NCBI GenBank assembly: GCA_036023115.1
Contig: JAYKKT010000090.1
Coordinates: 35,607,001 to 35,671,000, forward strand
Direction of reading: 5' to 3'
DNA: 64,000 bases
Source: Brasenia schreberi
Lineage: Eukaryota > Streptophyta > Magnoliopsida > Nymphaeales > Cabombaceae
Positions 48,101-61,200 of the stretch are shown one piece after another (position 1 is the first letter of the stretch; every line of letters begins with the position of its first letter). The notes beneath the pieces were generated by a model. The model did no database searches. It saw only the letters and a program-made list of their open reading frames with translations, and had not been told where the DNA came from. The translations under genes were made by a program, and so were the position numbers.

Positions 48101-51100
48101 GTAATACGGGTCTTAATGGATTCTGATCCATTAGAAACCATAATCCAGCAGTAACTTACTAGGGGTATTATAGTCTTTCAAGTTAGATCAGCCATATAAG
48201 TAGTCATTAGGGCTGCCATTAGGTTTTAACGAGAATTAGAGGGTGGCGACAAGGATTGGCCGACCATCACCTAAGTGTTTTCTTCTTGTATTCGACTTTC
48301 ATTAATAAAGAAGTTTATGTTGCTTATTAATTTCAACACATACTTCACCTCAACTACTGAAACCTGAAACATGGGAACCAATACCACAAACCAGACACTT
48401 CAAATTGAAGGTTGGCTTCTTCAGAGGATTTGAATCCTACCTGACTTTTGTTGAAGGAACCAAGAAACTTAAATAGAAATTGGAGTTAGAAATACGCATT
48501 TTCAAACAAGTCTGAATGTATGTTTGTATATGTATGTCTGCAGTTTAGATTGCAAACTTAAATGACAAAGAATTATGAAAGCTCCACATAAAATATGAAG
48601 AGACAATGGCAAGGAAATCTGATACCTGATTAAGACTAAGTGATCCACCACCAAATGAACGATTGTATCTTTCAATCTCTTCAATAACCTGGAGAAATTC
48701 TGGTTCATGGCGCTGACGGAGTGCATCCTCACAAGGTATCAACAAAGAAATCATACGACGACATATGGGACATTTACATGCTCGTAATTCAGAACCATGA
48801 TGCCATACTCGAAGGATGCAACTGCCTGCAATTATGTGCAACAACAAACTTCATAAACAGCCGCAAAGAAATGCCACTGGGAGAAAGAATTCCTGCTAGA
48901 ATAGCCAGCAATAATGCACCAAGAATGGGTGTTAGTGACAGAAAACATAAAAAGTATTCTTTAGTAAGATTTTGATTTTTCATGTTCTTCACTGGAACTT
49001 GAGGGAAAACAATAATCTGGGAAGATATCACAAGAAACTAAAAATAGACTAGCAAGATACTTATTAAGTACTCGTTCAAGACAATATCATGAGCTGATCA
49101 TTCTTGTATTGTTCTCAACATCTTTAGTATGTATCAACCTACCATAATTTCTTTCATGCTAAGCACATCTTATTAGTTTTTTATATTTGATTGGAAAATA
49201 GTATGAAGGTCATTATTTATTAGTTTAGTATGTATCTAGCTTATTGGGAGTTAACTGCTAACATGGCACACGATAGAGATCTGTGGAAACAAAGAATCCA
49301 TGTAGCCGACCCCGTCTAGTATGGGAAAAGGCTTAGTTGTTGTTGTTGTTCTTCAAGAAATGACTAAAGCAACAGAGATCTTTCCAACATTTGCTTCTGA
49401 AGAAACCAGACAGTAAAAGTTACTCCAAGAATCCAAAGGTAACCTTACAGAAAAATTGCAGAAATCAATATCAGTGACTGTAATCCTTTCTCACTTAGAA
49501 AGGAGGAAACCCCTCACAAACTCGAACTGATCACTCTTTCCAGGTTGCCATTACTTACGTAAGAAGAGAGGGAAACAAATGAAAATATCTTTTCAATTCA
49601 TCAATCAAGCAGAAGCAGTCAGTATACCTTGTATACATCATAAATCCTTTTAAACGAACCTGGGCAGAAATTGGTCTGAAGACTACCCAGATTTTACTAC
49701 AAAATCTCGTAAAGGAATTACAGGAGAGAAGTCTACCCATTCAGAATGGCCCATCTGAGCCATTGAAAAATTCAGGTAGAAATAATATCAGTAAATTTCT
49801 AGCACTTAAGGACAAGGACGTGTTTATAGAATGTAAAATACTTTATGAAATATATTGCACAGGGCCACATTCATTAATCTGCCAATAGCGCAAGGTCAGG
49901 AAGAGAAAAACAAAAGCGAAGGGGCTACAAGTTCCAGTAACTGATTTTACACGTGAATTACATGTGGATCGTACATATCACTTACTGTAGTAAAATATAT
50001 ACAATACCCAACACGAACTTTTGATGAGTTGAAATAGCATCTGCAATAGGTAGTTGATGCTAATAGCTGGTATCATACAGGAGGGGATGAAAAAAGTGAG
50101 GAACATGGGTTGACTAGTGTGATGACTGGGGAATGTGGTGGTGCATAGGGAGAGAAGGAAAAATGGCCACATTACAAGCATCACAAAAGGCCTCTTCCTC
50201 GAAAAGATACTAATTACTAAAATTTCATCTAAAAGAATTCCTTTGTCCACTATTACATTTGTAAGATGAATTACCAAAACCATTCTTTCAGAAAATGTCA
50301 TCAAATGAACAGTTATGCTCATAAAATCAAATTTTTAATTTGTTCAAACTTCATATGATGATCTATAAAAACTTGTCCTTGATAAACTACTTCTTTATTA
50401 CCTTAACGAGAGAGAATAAAGATCATATCCTGAATCCTCATCTCTACCCCATCATCACCTAAAGAATAATTCTTGTCAGTTACCACCAAACTAACTTTCC
50501 AAAATAAGAATTTCAAGCTCTTTGATCAGTCCTTTCATGGATCATGGTAGAACATTCATCAGCATGTTTCTTGACCTCGCCATGGGACTGGGAAACTAAA
50601 AAACAGTAGCTATCCTTCCATGTTTCCCATCTTCATACATGAATTCAAGAGGCCATTGATCCTTGTATATGAACACCAGGACAGTTATCAACACACATAA
50701 TTATGATCACTAGCCAGCAAGTTAACCACTTCCGGTCCTATGCATCATAAAAGAAATTGTTATGAAAGACAAGCAAGGGAGAACTCATTGACCAGCACCA
50801 AAACTAGAAGATCTGCGACAAACGAAGCTGCAGAGATTGTTGTGCAAGCACCAGATCAGAAATCTGGCATATAAAGATATTCAATTAACATATGCCAGCT
50901 GCCAGTATGATTAACCAGACCTCTCTACAGGCTTATAATAGCTAACACCTGCTCACCCTCTAGCATCCACATTTAATCCATGTAAGGATCAAAAGGCTTT
51001 TCGGATGCATAATATAGATGTTCAGGACACAAGAAAACAGTTATACTGTTGGTCCCTCACGAAACCAGGCAAGAAATATAATTCTTAACACAGTACCCTG

Positions 51101-52133
51101 AACCTTGACTGAAAGCTGATAATTCCAAAAGAAATGTCATAGATTATTCAACATTCTAACGAAATGGAGAACTGTGGAGAACACAAATTATTAGTTTCCT
51201 AATGGTATCTTTTAGTGAATAAACTGGAAGAAAACAGTAGTTGCAGGTTCAGAAACATGAAAACAGTAGCTGGTAGGTTAAAAAGTAGTTGGAAACAGTA
51301 GTTTTCAGGTCAAAAAGGAGGAGGGAAACAGAACTGCAGTTAATCATTCCCCTGGATAATTGGCGGGTCAAGGGGTTTAGATCGAAGCACGTAAGAGGAA
51401 AACAGTATCTTTTCAGGTTGAGGAAAAACAGGAAAACCTTAGCGCAGTAAAGCAGTCCACAACAATCGCATAATTAATCCTCGAGTGAAGGATGTTCTTT
51501 CCGACCAGCATAACATAATCCACAAACTCCACGAGAAGCAAGGCAAACATCAGAGCAAGATTAAAGCTTCTTTGCTTATCATACTCCGTAAAAAAGATAA
51601 GGAGAAGGATCATCATCCAAAACAAGGATCTTCTTACATAAAGCAATCTTAATGTCCATCAAAAGGTTAGCCCGTGCCCACAATGGCTAAAACGATACTC
51701 ACACTTCGTACAAGAACATAACCAAATGCTACATCGTATCATCGTACTCATGTCCTATCAAAACCGAGTTTCATCGAATCATCGAAATCTCCTCTGGAAC
51801 TCCCAATCAAATTTCGAAAGTAGATTGTCATCGGCGCACGATTCCATCCAAATCAAATCGATCACCAAAACGGGACCCGTAATGGAAAAGAAAGAAGCCG
51901 AAATCGTAGTAATTCAACCTCCGATTCCCTAAAGATCCCACATTTGTCCCAAGCAAAAACGTGAAAGAAAAGAACACAGAAAGAAAGAAAGTACGGGGAG
52001 GAGCTTCAGAATTCGGGCAGTTAGCGAAAGAAACGAAATTACCGCAGAACCAGTGGGAACAATTGGCCTGGCAGGCGAGGACGAAATTATCGTGACATAT
52101 CGGACAGCAATCATTCGTCGGAGGAGATTCCAT
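39152..52133 (-). CDS. RNF170-like RING E3 ligase with DUF1232, five exons
   Basis: Exons: 52133..52043, 48825..48626, 42766..42665, 39397..39346 and 39264..39152, all GT-AG and in frame, 185 residues. The RING finger is C3HC4: C10-x2-C13, C25-x-H27, C30-x2-C33, C49-x2-C52 (CCPICHDNF, NCSHWFCGSC, CKCPICRR). Next come MPFLLRRLMRELLDPQRSLP and a DUF1232 region with ISPVDLLPEG (140-149) flanked by two hydrophobic spans (about 125-142 and 150-175), ending RHGGT. This is the layout of RNF170-type ER-membrane ubiquitin ligases; the target in plants is not known to me. I chose the ATG before SPPTND because it matches family starts; an in-frame ATG at 52205 would add 24 residues. Intron 2 (5.9 kb) contains a whole copia element; introns 1 and 3 contain RTE 3' ends. 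Confidence 0.88.
40351..40475. repeat. 25-bp direct repeat, 100 bp apart
   Basis: ggaaagacattcatggtcat followed by acaag occurs exactly at 40351..40375 and 40451..40475, within intron 3 of the RNF170-like gene. No element boundary is evident. Confidence 0.8.
41850..42155 (+). mobile_element. Old RTE-type LINE 3' part
   Basis: Plus-strand match with many changes: agatgagagacacgtttaag and gtgtggatatgta (LRWFGH region), aggaggtgtaagaaacc, then aaaaaatccatgtacctgatc and gtgggaaaaggcttgg. No intact frame. In intron 3 of the RNF170-like gene. Confidence 0.65.
43121..43464 (+). repeat. 5' LTR of copia element
   Basis: 344 bp, TG...CA, very similar to 47998..48338 with scattered substitutions and small indels (notably around 43184-43205 and 43245-43265). 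Confidence 0.92.
43465..43476 (+). other. Primer-binding site, initiator Met tRNA
   Basis: tggtatcagagc directly after the 5' LTR is the standard plant copia site complementary to the initiator Met tRNA 3' end. Confidence 0.9.
47985..47997 (+). other. Polypurine tract of copia element
   Basis: acttgagggggcg precedes the 3' LTR. Confidence 0.8.
47998..48338 (+). repeat. 3' LTR of copia element
   Basis: 341 bp; begins tgttgaagatc and ends tttcaaca, followed by catac. Confidence 0.92.
49233..49352 (+). mobile_element. RTE-type LINE 3' end (5'-truncated), well preserved
   Basis: atctagcttattgggagtta, then aaagaatccatgtagccgac, ccgtctagtatgggaaaagg and TTG repeats to 49352. No coding sequence. 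In intron 1 of the RNF170-like gene. Confidence 0.8.
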
Positions 52134-52559
52134 GAGCAGAAGCTTTCCTTCCTCCCTCCACCCAGACGACTCAGTTGCCAACGAATGGCACGTTTGAGGA
52201 AACAAAAATTACTGTCTGCCAGTCCATTGCCAACCAAGAGCCGGTGGTAGATCCAATTCGGTTTCTTCTATGATCCAAAATACGTGTAATATCCGAATCC
52301 ATGCACGGTTAGCCGGTTAGAGGCCGGAATGACATGAAAGTATTAGCTCCATCGTGGGGACCCGACCCAGTCTGACCCGAACAGGACGGGTATTACACGC
52401 CTTGATTGGGTCTGGACTCGAGAGAAATTCGAATGTCTTTGATAGGTTTTGCAGCGGGTAGAAGAATAAAAGTACCCGACCCTTACGCAACCCAAATCAT
52501 CAACGGACTTTGATATGGGTTCGGGTCCCCCATACTCACCATTAGACATGTCTGGTTCC

Positions 52560-52980
52560 AATTAAACTGGAACTAGGGGTTTCAAACCACAAATTGCTGG
52601 TTCCCATTTGCCTGAAACTTAGAATCGGAATCGAACGCCCCAGGACCAGTTATGGTTCTGGTTTCAGGTAATTCTGATTTTGATTCTGGAACTGCCCCGA
52701 ACAATTAGTGGAGCTGCCACAACAGCAACACCATGCCGTTATGGTATAGGTCGTTTTTAAAAAAAATATTTAAACAATATTTAACGATGGTTTGAAACCA
52801 TCGGTTTTTGGCTAGTTTGCAAATACCATGATCCACGACCGTAACTCATTATGGCTGGTTTGGCAGTCAGTCCGGTTCCGGTTCTAACCACCAGGTTGGT
52901 TTCGGTTACCGCCGGTTCCACAGTCGGTGCAATTCCGATTCAGAGCCGATTCCAAACCGATAATATCTATTCACCATGTT
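52560..52980. repeat. GGTTCC/GGAACC-rich segment
   Basis: Dense short words (gctggttccc, ggttccggttct, gccggttccac, gattccaaaccg) similar in style to 20200-20460. Terminal repeats and target duplications were not found. Between the RNF170-like and PDK1 genes. Confidence 0.35.
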
Positions 52981-54080
52981 ACCCTCAAAGGCGAAAAAAG
53001 GACCCAATTAGTACCTGTTTCCTGAGTAATTTGACTGGCACGGAGCACAGTATTGAGATTCGAGTATGGAGCTAGGATTTGGTACACCCAGTCCTCCACT
53101 CAGCCCGTTCCCATGACTATGTTGGCAATCTAAGCTACTTGTAGATGGGCACGGTTTATGAACGGTTCTTGACCTTAATAGAGTTGAACATGAATAGCAT
53201 GAGCTCTTTTCAGTTGGGTGGATAAGTACAAAGAAGATCAAATATATTGGGCAAAACCCATTGAAGTAAATGTGACTAGATGAAGCCATAATGAGAAAAT
53301 GGTGATAAATTAGATAGTAAACACTTCAAATATGATGAAGAAAGCATTATAAGTGTTTAATGAACAGGATAAACATAATTTTGCTTTGATAGAGTTAATG
53401 CTGGTATAACGCAAGCGGCAGCTTGGAGACAGGATGATGCTTGGAATGGGCTGGGCAAGTATGTGAAAAATTTTAACTATGAAAGAGAAAGGAAAGGGAG
53501 ACAAAAACTCTCGTCTTCATCTTGGTTGATGAATGTTTAAGATTGCATTGGTTTTTTAAGCATCCGAATCACCTTAGAAGCGTTTCATTTTATCTTCAAT
53601 TCGCTCACACAACTTTAACAACCCCGTCAAGGATCCGATCTTTCACATGGCACGTAGAAGACAATTTTACGTTTGTGGCAGTCATTGTCATAGAATATTA
53701 ATCAGCAGCTCAGTCCTTATCAGCCAGTTCTTATACCAAGGCCAAAAGTTAATTGAAAACCTCATAAAACATGATAAGTGAGCATCCAACAATCATGTCA
53801 ACAATTCATAGAATTCAATGACTAGAATTACAACGAATTCTTTTACAACCTCATGAAGGATCGCCCAGGGGGCGCTTCAAAATGTTAATGTGGAAGAGTT
53901 CCTTGGTTGATTCGTCTCTGCCGGTAGCATTATATGGCATGACACTCTTCTTCTTTCACCAGAGAAACTTCTCGGCTTCTCGCACACCAAGAAAATTTTT
54001 GAAGCATGTAGCATTTTAACAAAGCGTAGAAAATGAAAAAGAGAAAGAAAACGAGACAAGCAAATCCAGAACAACAACAA
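52981..54080. other. No supported gene (PDK1 downstream region)
   Basis: Short frames without domains. The part nearest 54080 is probably the PDK1 3' untranslated region. Confidence 0.4.
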
Positions 54081-57000
54081 TCAGTGTTTCTGAAGGGCCT
54101 CGATAGCATCCTTCCATTGCCATGCTCGCTGTTTCACGTCTTCGAAGCAAACCACTTTTTTCGGCTGAAAAGAGAATCAAATGATTAGCAGTAAACTAAA
54201 GTTTTAAATACATTTGGCATCAAAATGAAGCGGCAGAAAACTAGCTGAGAGATATACAGTGCATATTTTGAAATGCGAAGAGTCCATGACTTGGATATTG
54301 AGGTCTTTTGGATCATCGGACCAGATGAGATTTCCTTTCACAACTAGCTTTGAAGGGTCCACGTATATCAACTTGGGTTTGTCAGTGAGGATGAGCTGCA
54401 CCTTCTTGTTCTTGAGTTTCCTTACTTTCTTTACCATGGATATCATAACTACAGATTCCCCTGGATCCAGAAACTGTTGCCTGTTAATAAAAAGATCGAG
54501 TAAAGCAAAGAGGTTCAGGTGCAGTTCACAGACTGCAAAAAATATATGTACGAGATTGATGACATAAAAGTACCAAAGTAATTATGCTACTAAAACTGCC
54601 ACCCAAAAGGAACAAAACTGCTTTGCTGATTGTCATAAACACAAGAAAAAAGTTCTGGATATGGTCTCTTAAAATCTTGATGAGCATCCAAGAATTTCAA
54701 TCAATATTTATGAAAATCGGAGGTTCGAAAAACATAAAGGGGAACCCCGAAAGTAAAGATTTTGAATTTCATCCAAACAGGTCCTCAGGGAACCATAGTT
54801 ATATTGTTTTCCCAGCATAACCTGATAATGTAGGAAAGAGAAAAGCATAAAGGAAAAATAAGATCCAAGGGCGAACCATTTAGAATCAAAAGAGTCGATT
54901 GATGCAAGTCTTGCCACGCTTGGAGGAGCCTTCGCTGATGATGTAGCACCACCATTGCCATCATGAGTGACATTGTTCGGAGAAGAGCCATCCCCAACAT
55001 GTGAAGGTCCCCACTCACAATCTTGAACTTCACATGTTTCACTTAACTGAAACCAACAAAATTTTCAAGGATGTAACAGGTTGGATTTTTAATACACGCA
55101 AATTAATAGCAAAAAGTGTAAATAATAACAACAAAAGCAATAAGATGGCTTCAATCAGTTCTTCGAAACACAAAATCACTTCTGTATCAGCTTAGAAAAG
55201 GTAAACATATCTAACAAAAAGAAATAAATAGAACCTGCAACTCAGGAGCCAGCTTTGGAGGGCACGTTCTCCTCAGATTGCTCCAGTCAACTCTATTAAA
55301 GAAAGGATGCGACTTGAGAGCAGCATATCCATCAGGTCCAGCACCAGGCCTTTTGCTGGGATCAGTATCCTGAAAAATAGAAACATGACCGACCATTCTT
55401 CAAAGATGAATCCACTTGAAAGCAACTGAGAGAGACAACAAAATATGGACAAACAAAAGACTGATGAATGTTAACCTGCTCACGGATATCAAATTGTATT
55501 TCAAGTGGCCCAACAAGTTGCAATTATTGGAAGAAGTAATGATTGATTATAACATTTGAGTGATAACTGCAACACTACAACAGTTCGACAAACTGCTTGC
55601 AAAACAACAAGGCTATGATTTTGATCACCAAGCAAAGTTTAGGCTGCCTTAAGTTAATAAACCAAACTTAATTTCTCCAATTCTCAGAGTTACAACTACA
55701 CTAAATTACGTACTTTATGAATCACTATGGTTCTTAGAAAGGACGGCCTGCCTACAGGAAGGAGATTCTTGAGTCCTCAATTATGTGAAATTGTTTGGTT
55801 TAAGGCTGGTACGCTTCAAAAATTCAGTCCTGCTGAATAAGTGAAGGAACTTCCAGTTTCAATCAGAAAATGAAAACCAGTTCGGCAGAAAAGTATTTGT
55901 GCATGCACCATGAAAGAAAGTCGCGCACAGTTCATTCACAAATTGATGACAAGAGGATGTTCACATTTATAGATATTTTCAGGAGACGGCCGAAATTAAT
56001 TGGTCAATGAATTGCAGCTGCTTAAATCAAAAGTTGCAATGAGTTGACTCTTCGAAGGCTAGCTTTTCTACATATTGCATTTATCATTATTTCGTTAGAG
56101 CATTAACCTAATTGTTTTGTGATACAAGTTATGCAGAATAGCAAAATTTCCTACATTTGCAGCTCACGATTTAGACCCTGCAGTGATCCACATTGACAAC
56201 TGGTTCAGAGTGGCAAAATTTGACCAGCATTTGCTATTCTGTTGTCTATTTCAGCATGGCGATTTTCGATGGAAAATAGGCTGGCACATGCGACATTCAA
56301 AAGCTGCTCAATTTCAGAAAGAAGCCAGATAATGCTGAGGTGCGAAGAGCTCCAAAAGGGACCATAAATAAAGATGAGTACAGTTGATAATGCCAGAAAA
56401 GCAACTCAGTGAGAAAACTAGACAAATAAGCAATGAGTAATCATTCATATGTTTAAACAACAAATACAGGTAGAAATTCATAAACAGAACTTGGAAATCA
56501 ACATGCCATAATTCCAAGTAATTTACACGTGCATGCCCACTTATCTCACCAATAACTTATCAATAAGATCCCTTGCATCATATGAAAAGTAATCTGGAAA
56601 TTTGAGGTCCCTTGCTATTATCTTTTGAAAAATAAGCCATTCACTTGCACCTTTAAAGGGAGAAGTTCCTGAAAGCATCTGATATAAGGTGCAACCAAGC
56701 GCCCACATATCATTTCTGTTGAAAGATGCATAAGACTAATTAGTAGGAAAAGGAAGGTGTCTTAATGTTGCCATACAGGAGGATAATAAATCACACGTAC
56801 CCAAAAGATGCAGGACATGAATTCAGAACTTCTGGGGGAACATAAGCAGCAGTTCCCACAAATGAGCAAGCTTTCTCATCTGCATAAAGAAATACTTATA
56901 TAAGAAATGAAACATGCAATGGTTGTCCAGTTTCTCGATAGCTAGTAAAGCATATTAGGCATATTCATCTAATACTTACCCCCGGAAGTTGTTTGAAGGA

Positions 57001-60000
57001 CATTAATTTTGCAATTACTTGTAGGCTTCACACTCCCAAAGTCGGCTATCTTTGTGTGACCATCTGCTGTAAGCAGTAAATTTTCCGGCTGCATAGGCAA
57101 GGACATCATACATCGTACTACTATGGTCAAAATTTCAATATCATACATACCTTAATGTCACGATGGATTAATCCTACACCATGCAGATACTCCAAAGCAA
57201 CAATGACTTCAGTAGCATAATATCGGGCTTCATCTTCAGATAGGCGACCTTTCTGCCCCGGTTTAGAAAATGAAGAAAACCGTAAGTATATCTATAATAA
57301 ACAAGATGGTAGGAAACTAAGTTGCCTTGGTTTTGACATTGTAAACACCTACCCTGGTTATCTGGTCAAAAAGTTCACCTCCATCACAAGATTCTAATGC
57401 CATGTCTGCAAGCAAATATCAATGAGAACAAAACATAGATAACTACATACAGCTAAACAACGTTCAACAAAATGAATTACAGCACCACTGCCAACAACAG
57501 GAACTAAGCCTTTTCCCATACTAAATGGTGTTGGCTACACGGATTCTTTGTTTCCATAGAGCTCGATCTTGTTCCATTCTAAGTTTCTAACAGTTAACTC
57601 TTTCAACAAAACAAATACACAGATGAAAACTAGAAGCAAAACAGTGAATGATAAATAGTTCAATATATAATTGATTTTCGTTAGCAGCAACAACCAGCTT
57701 CATAGGCTGCCCTGTCTGTACGCCTAAAGCATATCCAAATGCAAGCAACAGAAGATGAGATGCCAAATGTTTGATGAGCATGAAGGAAAGGGAGATATGT
57801 GAAAAAGAAGCAGAGTTGAGAATACATACACAAGGAATATGTATCTTGGAATGTAAAAAACAGCTTTATGATGCCAGGATGATCCAACTGATCAAGGACA
57901 ATCCGTTCCATCTTTATATATGAAATTTTATTTTCTTTAGCTATGAACTTTTTGTCCATAATCTTCAATGCATAAACCTTTCCTGTATCTTTCTTCTTCG
58001 CCCTAACCACCTGATAAAAGACCAATCGTGAGACTTCTAGAAGAAATCCAACGGCAACAATTTGTCCACAGATCATGTCAGTGGAACAATAATGCACGCA
58101 TCTGGATTCTGGACACAAGACCAGCAGCACTTTTCACACACACAAGGATAACAATGCATTGGTTTGAATTCTAGAAGATGATTAAAACCGTATATAATAG
58201 ATAGATAAACAAATAGAAAGATATCAAGAGAAAATTGAACCGTACACAGAAAGTGAAGGGAATGTTGGCAGCAGAAGAGTTTGTGGAACACTCCCCAAGA
58301 TGCCCACCCATCCAATATAAAGTAATAAGTGGACCGAACTTAAGGAAACTAACACAAGTATATCACATAGCATAGTTGCACAAACCACGCACTACTATGG
58401 AGTATGGAATCCACTTCACCAAATAGATTGGTACAAGGGTAATCAATAGAAAGCAGATGGATAGAAAGATTTAAAGTAGAAAAGAAGAGTGAAGGGGGTA
58501 GTTGACAGCCCATGGACACCGGATATGTGTGGTCATGAAGAGTATCGCACATAGATTTCAAAATTATGGTATATATATATGCCTATGCATCCAATCTGTA
58601 CATAATTCAGTTCATGTTTGTGATTTCCTGTCAGACGGACACAACTTCAAAAACTATGATGCTTGAAAACATAGTAGCACAATAAATCAATACTAAATTG
58701 GTAAAGGTACATATTTTGATTTCTTGAAAATGAGACATCATTCAGTCTATCTCACATGGGTGCAAGTGCGGATGCAGGTACAGGTGAGGGACATGACAAC
58801 TTTTGACATTCATAGCTAAGGGAGACAACTATATATAAGCGTAATTTGTATATGTCATTATATAAATTGATAATATCTCATAAAAGTAAAAGAGAAACAT
58901 AAGTTATTCACTAATAAAGTAACTGTCTGTAACCAAAAAAGAAAATAACACTCAGTCAATATTCAATGAACCAACTAAGTGGCATAGCCCTAAAAAATAT
59001 TTAAAATAGAATGGTCGACAAGGGAGAAGTACATGCATCAAATGTTAATGTTCAAACAGGCACCTGGGAGAAGTGTGTCCTTGTGAAACATAACAATCAA
59101 CCATGTTAATCACACGTGTACATAAGCTAGTTAGAAGAGTTTGTGTAACATAGTAGAAAACGTCCGCAAAGCACTGCTTACCATTAAGCATAAATGATGC
59201 AATACGTGCCCAATTAAGAGAAAACTTGAGAGAATAGACAAATGGGAAAAAGACAAGCATCGGCCTCCTTTGGCATCAAAGGCGTATAGACGTGAGGCAA
59301 AATCACCACATTATACTCCCTCCTTCCACCATGCGCTCCTCTTTAACACCTCCCTCCTCCCTTCCCCAGAACCATAATAGATCAGTAATTTAATGAAAAT
59401 GATACAACTTCAGTCTTCCTAGATCAGTAGTTCAATGAAAATTATACAACTTCAAGATTCTTCGGCGTTGGTAGACTATGATCTGTGAACCGGAGCGAAT
59501 GTATGTATTTGGAAGGTCGGAAACTGAAAATTCCTGAAATTGGTAACCCATCCAGTTCATTTTAGGATCAATATACAAATGGAGACCGTTCCACTCCTTT
59601 CCTACGACAGCAATCCGAGATTAAATACACTACCACCATGGCAGTCGAATCAGATTGAAACCAAAATCCTCAACTTACAACCCAGCTGCCACTTCCCAAG
59701 CAACTCCTCTTTAGTTCATCTTCCAAATACCCAAACCATATAGAAAGATGGTCCCTATCCGGAATTATTAGTCTTCGAAAGCATATCAGAACCCTCAACC
59801 ACACCTTCTCTATGTAACTTTGATAGAATTGTATATCTCGCGATATATTCATCAATCCATCAAAAGAGAAAGGGATGCTTTGCGTTTGAGACAGACGCTG
59901 AGATAAATCCAGTAATGTTTCGCCAAAAGAACAAGAATCTTAAGCAAAACTAAGCCAAATCATCGGATACCGCGAAATAGAACAGCTAAAGAACAAAAGT

Positions 60001-60321
60001 AATGCCCCAAACAAAAAATCAACCCGAAACGGAATCCCATCAATGCCCAAAACAAAACATTGATTTCTTGGTACAAATATCTCCGTTCTGAGAAACAAAG
60101 CAGGGATCAAGCAGAATGTGGGGCTTTCTTCTTTGTTTTCCTTTTTGTTGAAATACCTTGGAATAGGAGCCAACACCATATAGCTTTCCGAGCTCGAAGT
60201 CATCGATGGTGAAGTTCTCTTGCGGCGCTTTGAACGCGAAGCTCCTCGATCTCGCAGCTCCATTGGAACTCTCTTCCTTCAATCCGACCTTCCGCTCGAA
60301 TTCTCTCTCCATTGCAGCCAT
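54081..60321 (-). CDS. PDK1: 3-phosphoinositide-dependent protein kinase 1, eleven exons
   Basis: Exons: 60321..60157, 58010..57830, 57405..57353, 57252..57151, 57088..56980, 56879..56801, 56715..56550, 55369..55235, 55046..54877, 54480..54258 and 54164..54081. All junctions are GT-AG and in frame, 488 residues, the usual length for plant PDK1. Kinase landmarks: Gly loop GVGSYSKV (49-56), Lys71 in [12 protein letters not shown] at 163-165, DFG at 183-185, activation loop [14 protein letters not shown] with Ser209 at the position of the autophosphorylated serine of animal PDK1. After a variable linker, residues about 387-488 form the PH domain ([30 protein letters not shown]) that binds phosphoinositides. 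PDK1 phosphorylates activation loops of AGC kinases at membranes. Everything needed for activity is present. Intron 2 holds an RTE 3' end. Confidence 0.96.
57484..57605 (-). mobile_element. RTE-type LINE 3' end in PDK1 intron 2
   Basis: Plus strand: ccaacaacaggaactaagcc, ttttcccatactaaatggtg, then ggattctttgtttcc and gttaactctttc. A diverged family 3' end, 5'-truncated, no coding. Confidence 0.7.
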
Positions 60322-61200
60322 TTACTCATCTCTCTCTCCCTCTAGCCCTCTGGATAGAGCAGGATGATAAAGCAGAGGGTCGTGATTCTCCTGGTCTTCA
60401 TCTTCGTCTTTCTTTTTCCATCTGCCTCCTTTTCTTTTCTTTCGGGTTCTTGATTCGAGGGTTAATGCTTTTTATGCGTCCAAGTCATCTCTCTCTCTCT
60501 GCGTTGTGTGGGGATTAAGGGAAGGGAACGCCGCTGTGCAATCATGCGACACACACACATACTACCTTCTTTCTTCTTTTTGAGTCTTTGACCGAAAGCT
60601 CAGTTGGCTGCGGAAAGCATCTCCACACGTTTGAGGGACCCGATTGCATGCACAACTACAGATTGCAGTCTTTGCAGATCCATCTCCCTGCGTTACGTGG
60701 ATCATGTTGTTGAATGTTTATGATCATCAGCTTATGATCATCTTTTATATGACAGTTCGGAACGGGGCCGTTTGAATAGAAACAAAACTGGATCCAAAAC
60801 TGGTACCACATGAAATAGGCCCTTAGGAACTATCGTAGTAAGTCATCGCGAATCAAACAAGGAGTTTTATGGCCCAGATTTCACTTAAAAAATTCAGCTC
60901 ATGTCCGGTGACGGACCGGTGGAGTTAGAACTTAACTCATGCTCTAACCCCCTCTTTCTCTGTTTGGCCGGCATTCTTTTCTCCAACCGGTGTTGCTCGT
61001 CAATCGTGCGTGCAAGATATGCTCTAACCCCTCACAACAATCACATATGCACCTTATGCACCTTGAATTGTTGCAAGACGATGAACAACCACAATGATTG
61101 TTTTGTTTACCATCACTTTGTCCAATGCTTGATATGCTCTAACAACGACCTTTTGGTGGTGGGTGGTTTCTGGCCTGCGGCGGCTTAGAGCTCCGGTCTG
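60322..61200. other. PDK1 promoter side; no gene seen
   Basis: A (CT)n run just upstream of the start (60330-60340) and another at 60489-60500 fit a plant 5' leader and promoter. The frame 60901..61188 has no recognisable domain. The left end of the copia LTR probably lies in this interval or just beyond. Confidence 0.4.

Larger units (their letters stand above)
43121..48338 (+). mobile_element. Complete but decayed Ty1/copia retrotransposon
   Basis: LTRs at 43121..43464 and 47998..48338 are bounded by tgttgaa/ttcaaca inverted ends. A perfect 5-bp target duplication, catac, lies at 43116..43120 and 48339..48343. The order is the copia one: gag-like frame (43769 on, LDGKNYLQWARSIELA), protease VIDSGAINHM (about 44746), integrase zinc finger H-x4-H...CETCQ (45120-45230), HSDIWGP and DNGGEF (to 45600), reverse transcriptase (LDVKNAFLHGDLEEEVYM at about 46680), and the RNase H end QLADIFTKPA (about 47900). 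Stops and frameshifts are numerous, especially after 46400. The LTRs differ at many sites, so the insertion is old. It lies antisense in intron 2 of the RNF170-like gene. Confidence 0.92.

Noticed and set aside
51413..52250. Other frames over RNF170-like exon 1 (for example 52237..51929)
   Set aside because: These are alternative frames of the RING exon and its leader; the RING cysteines lie only in the frame starting at 52133.
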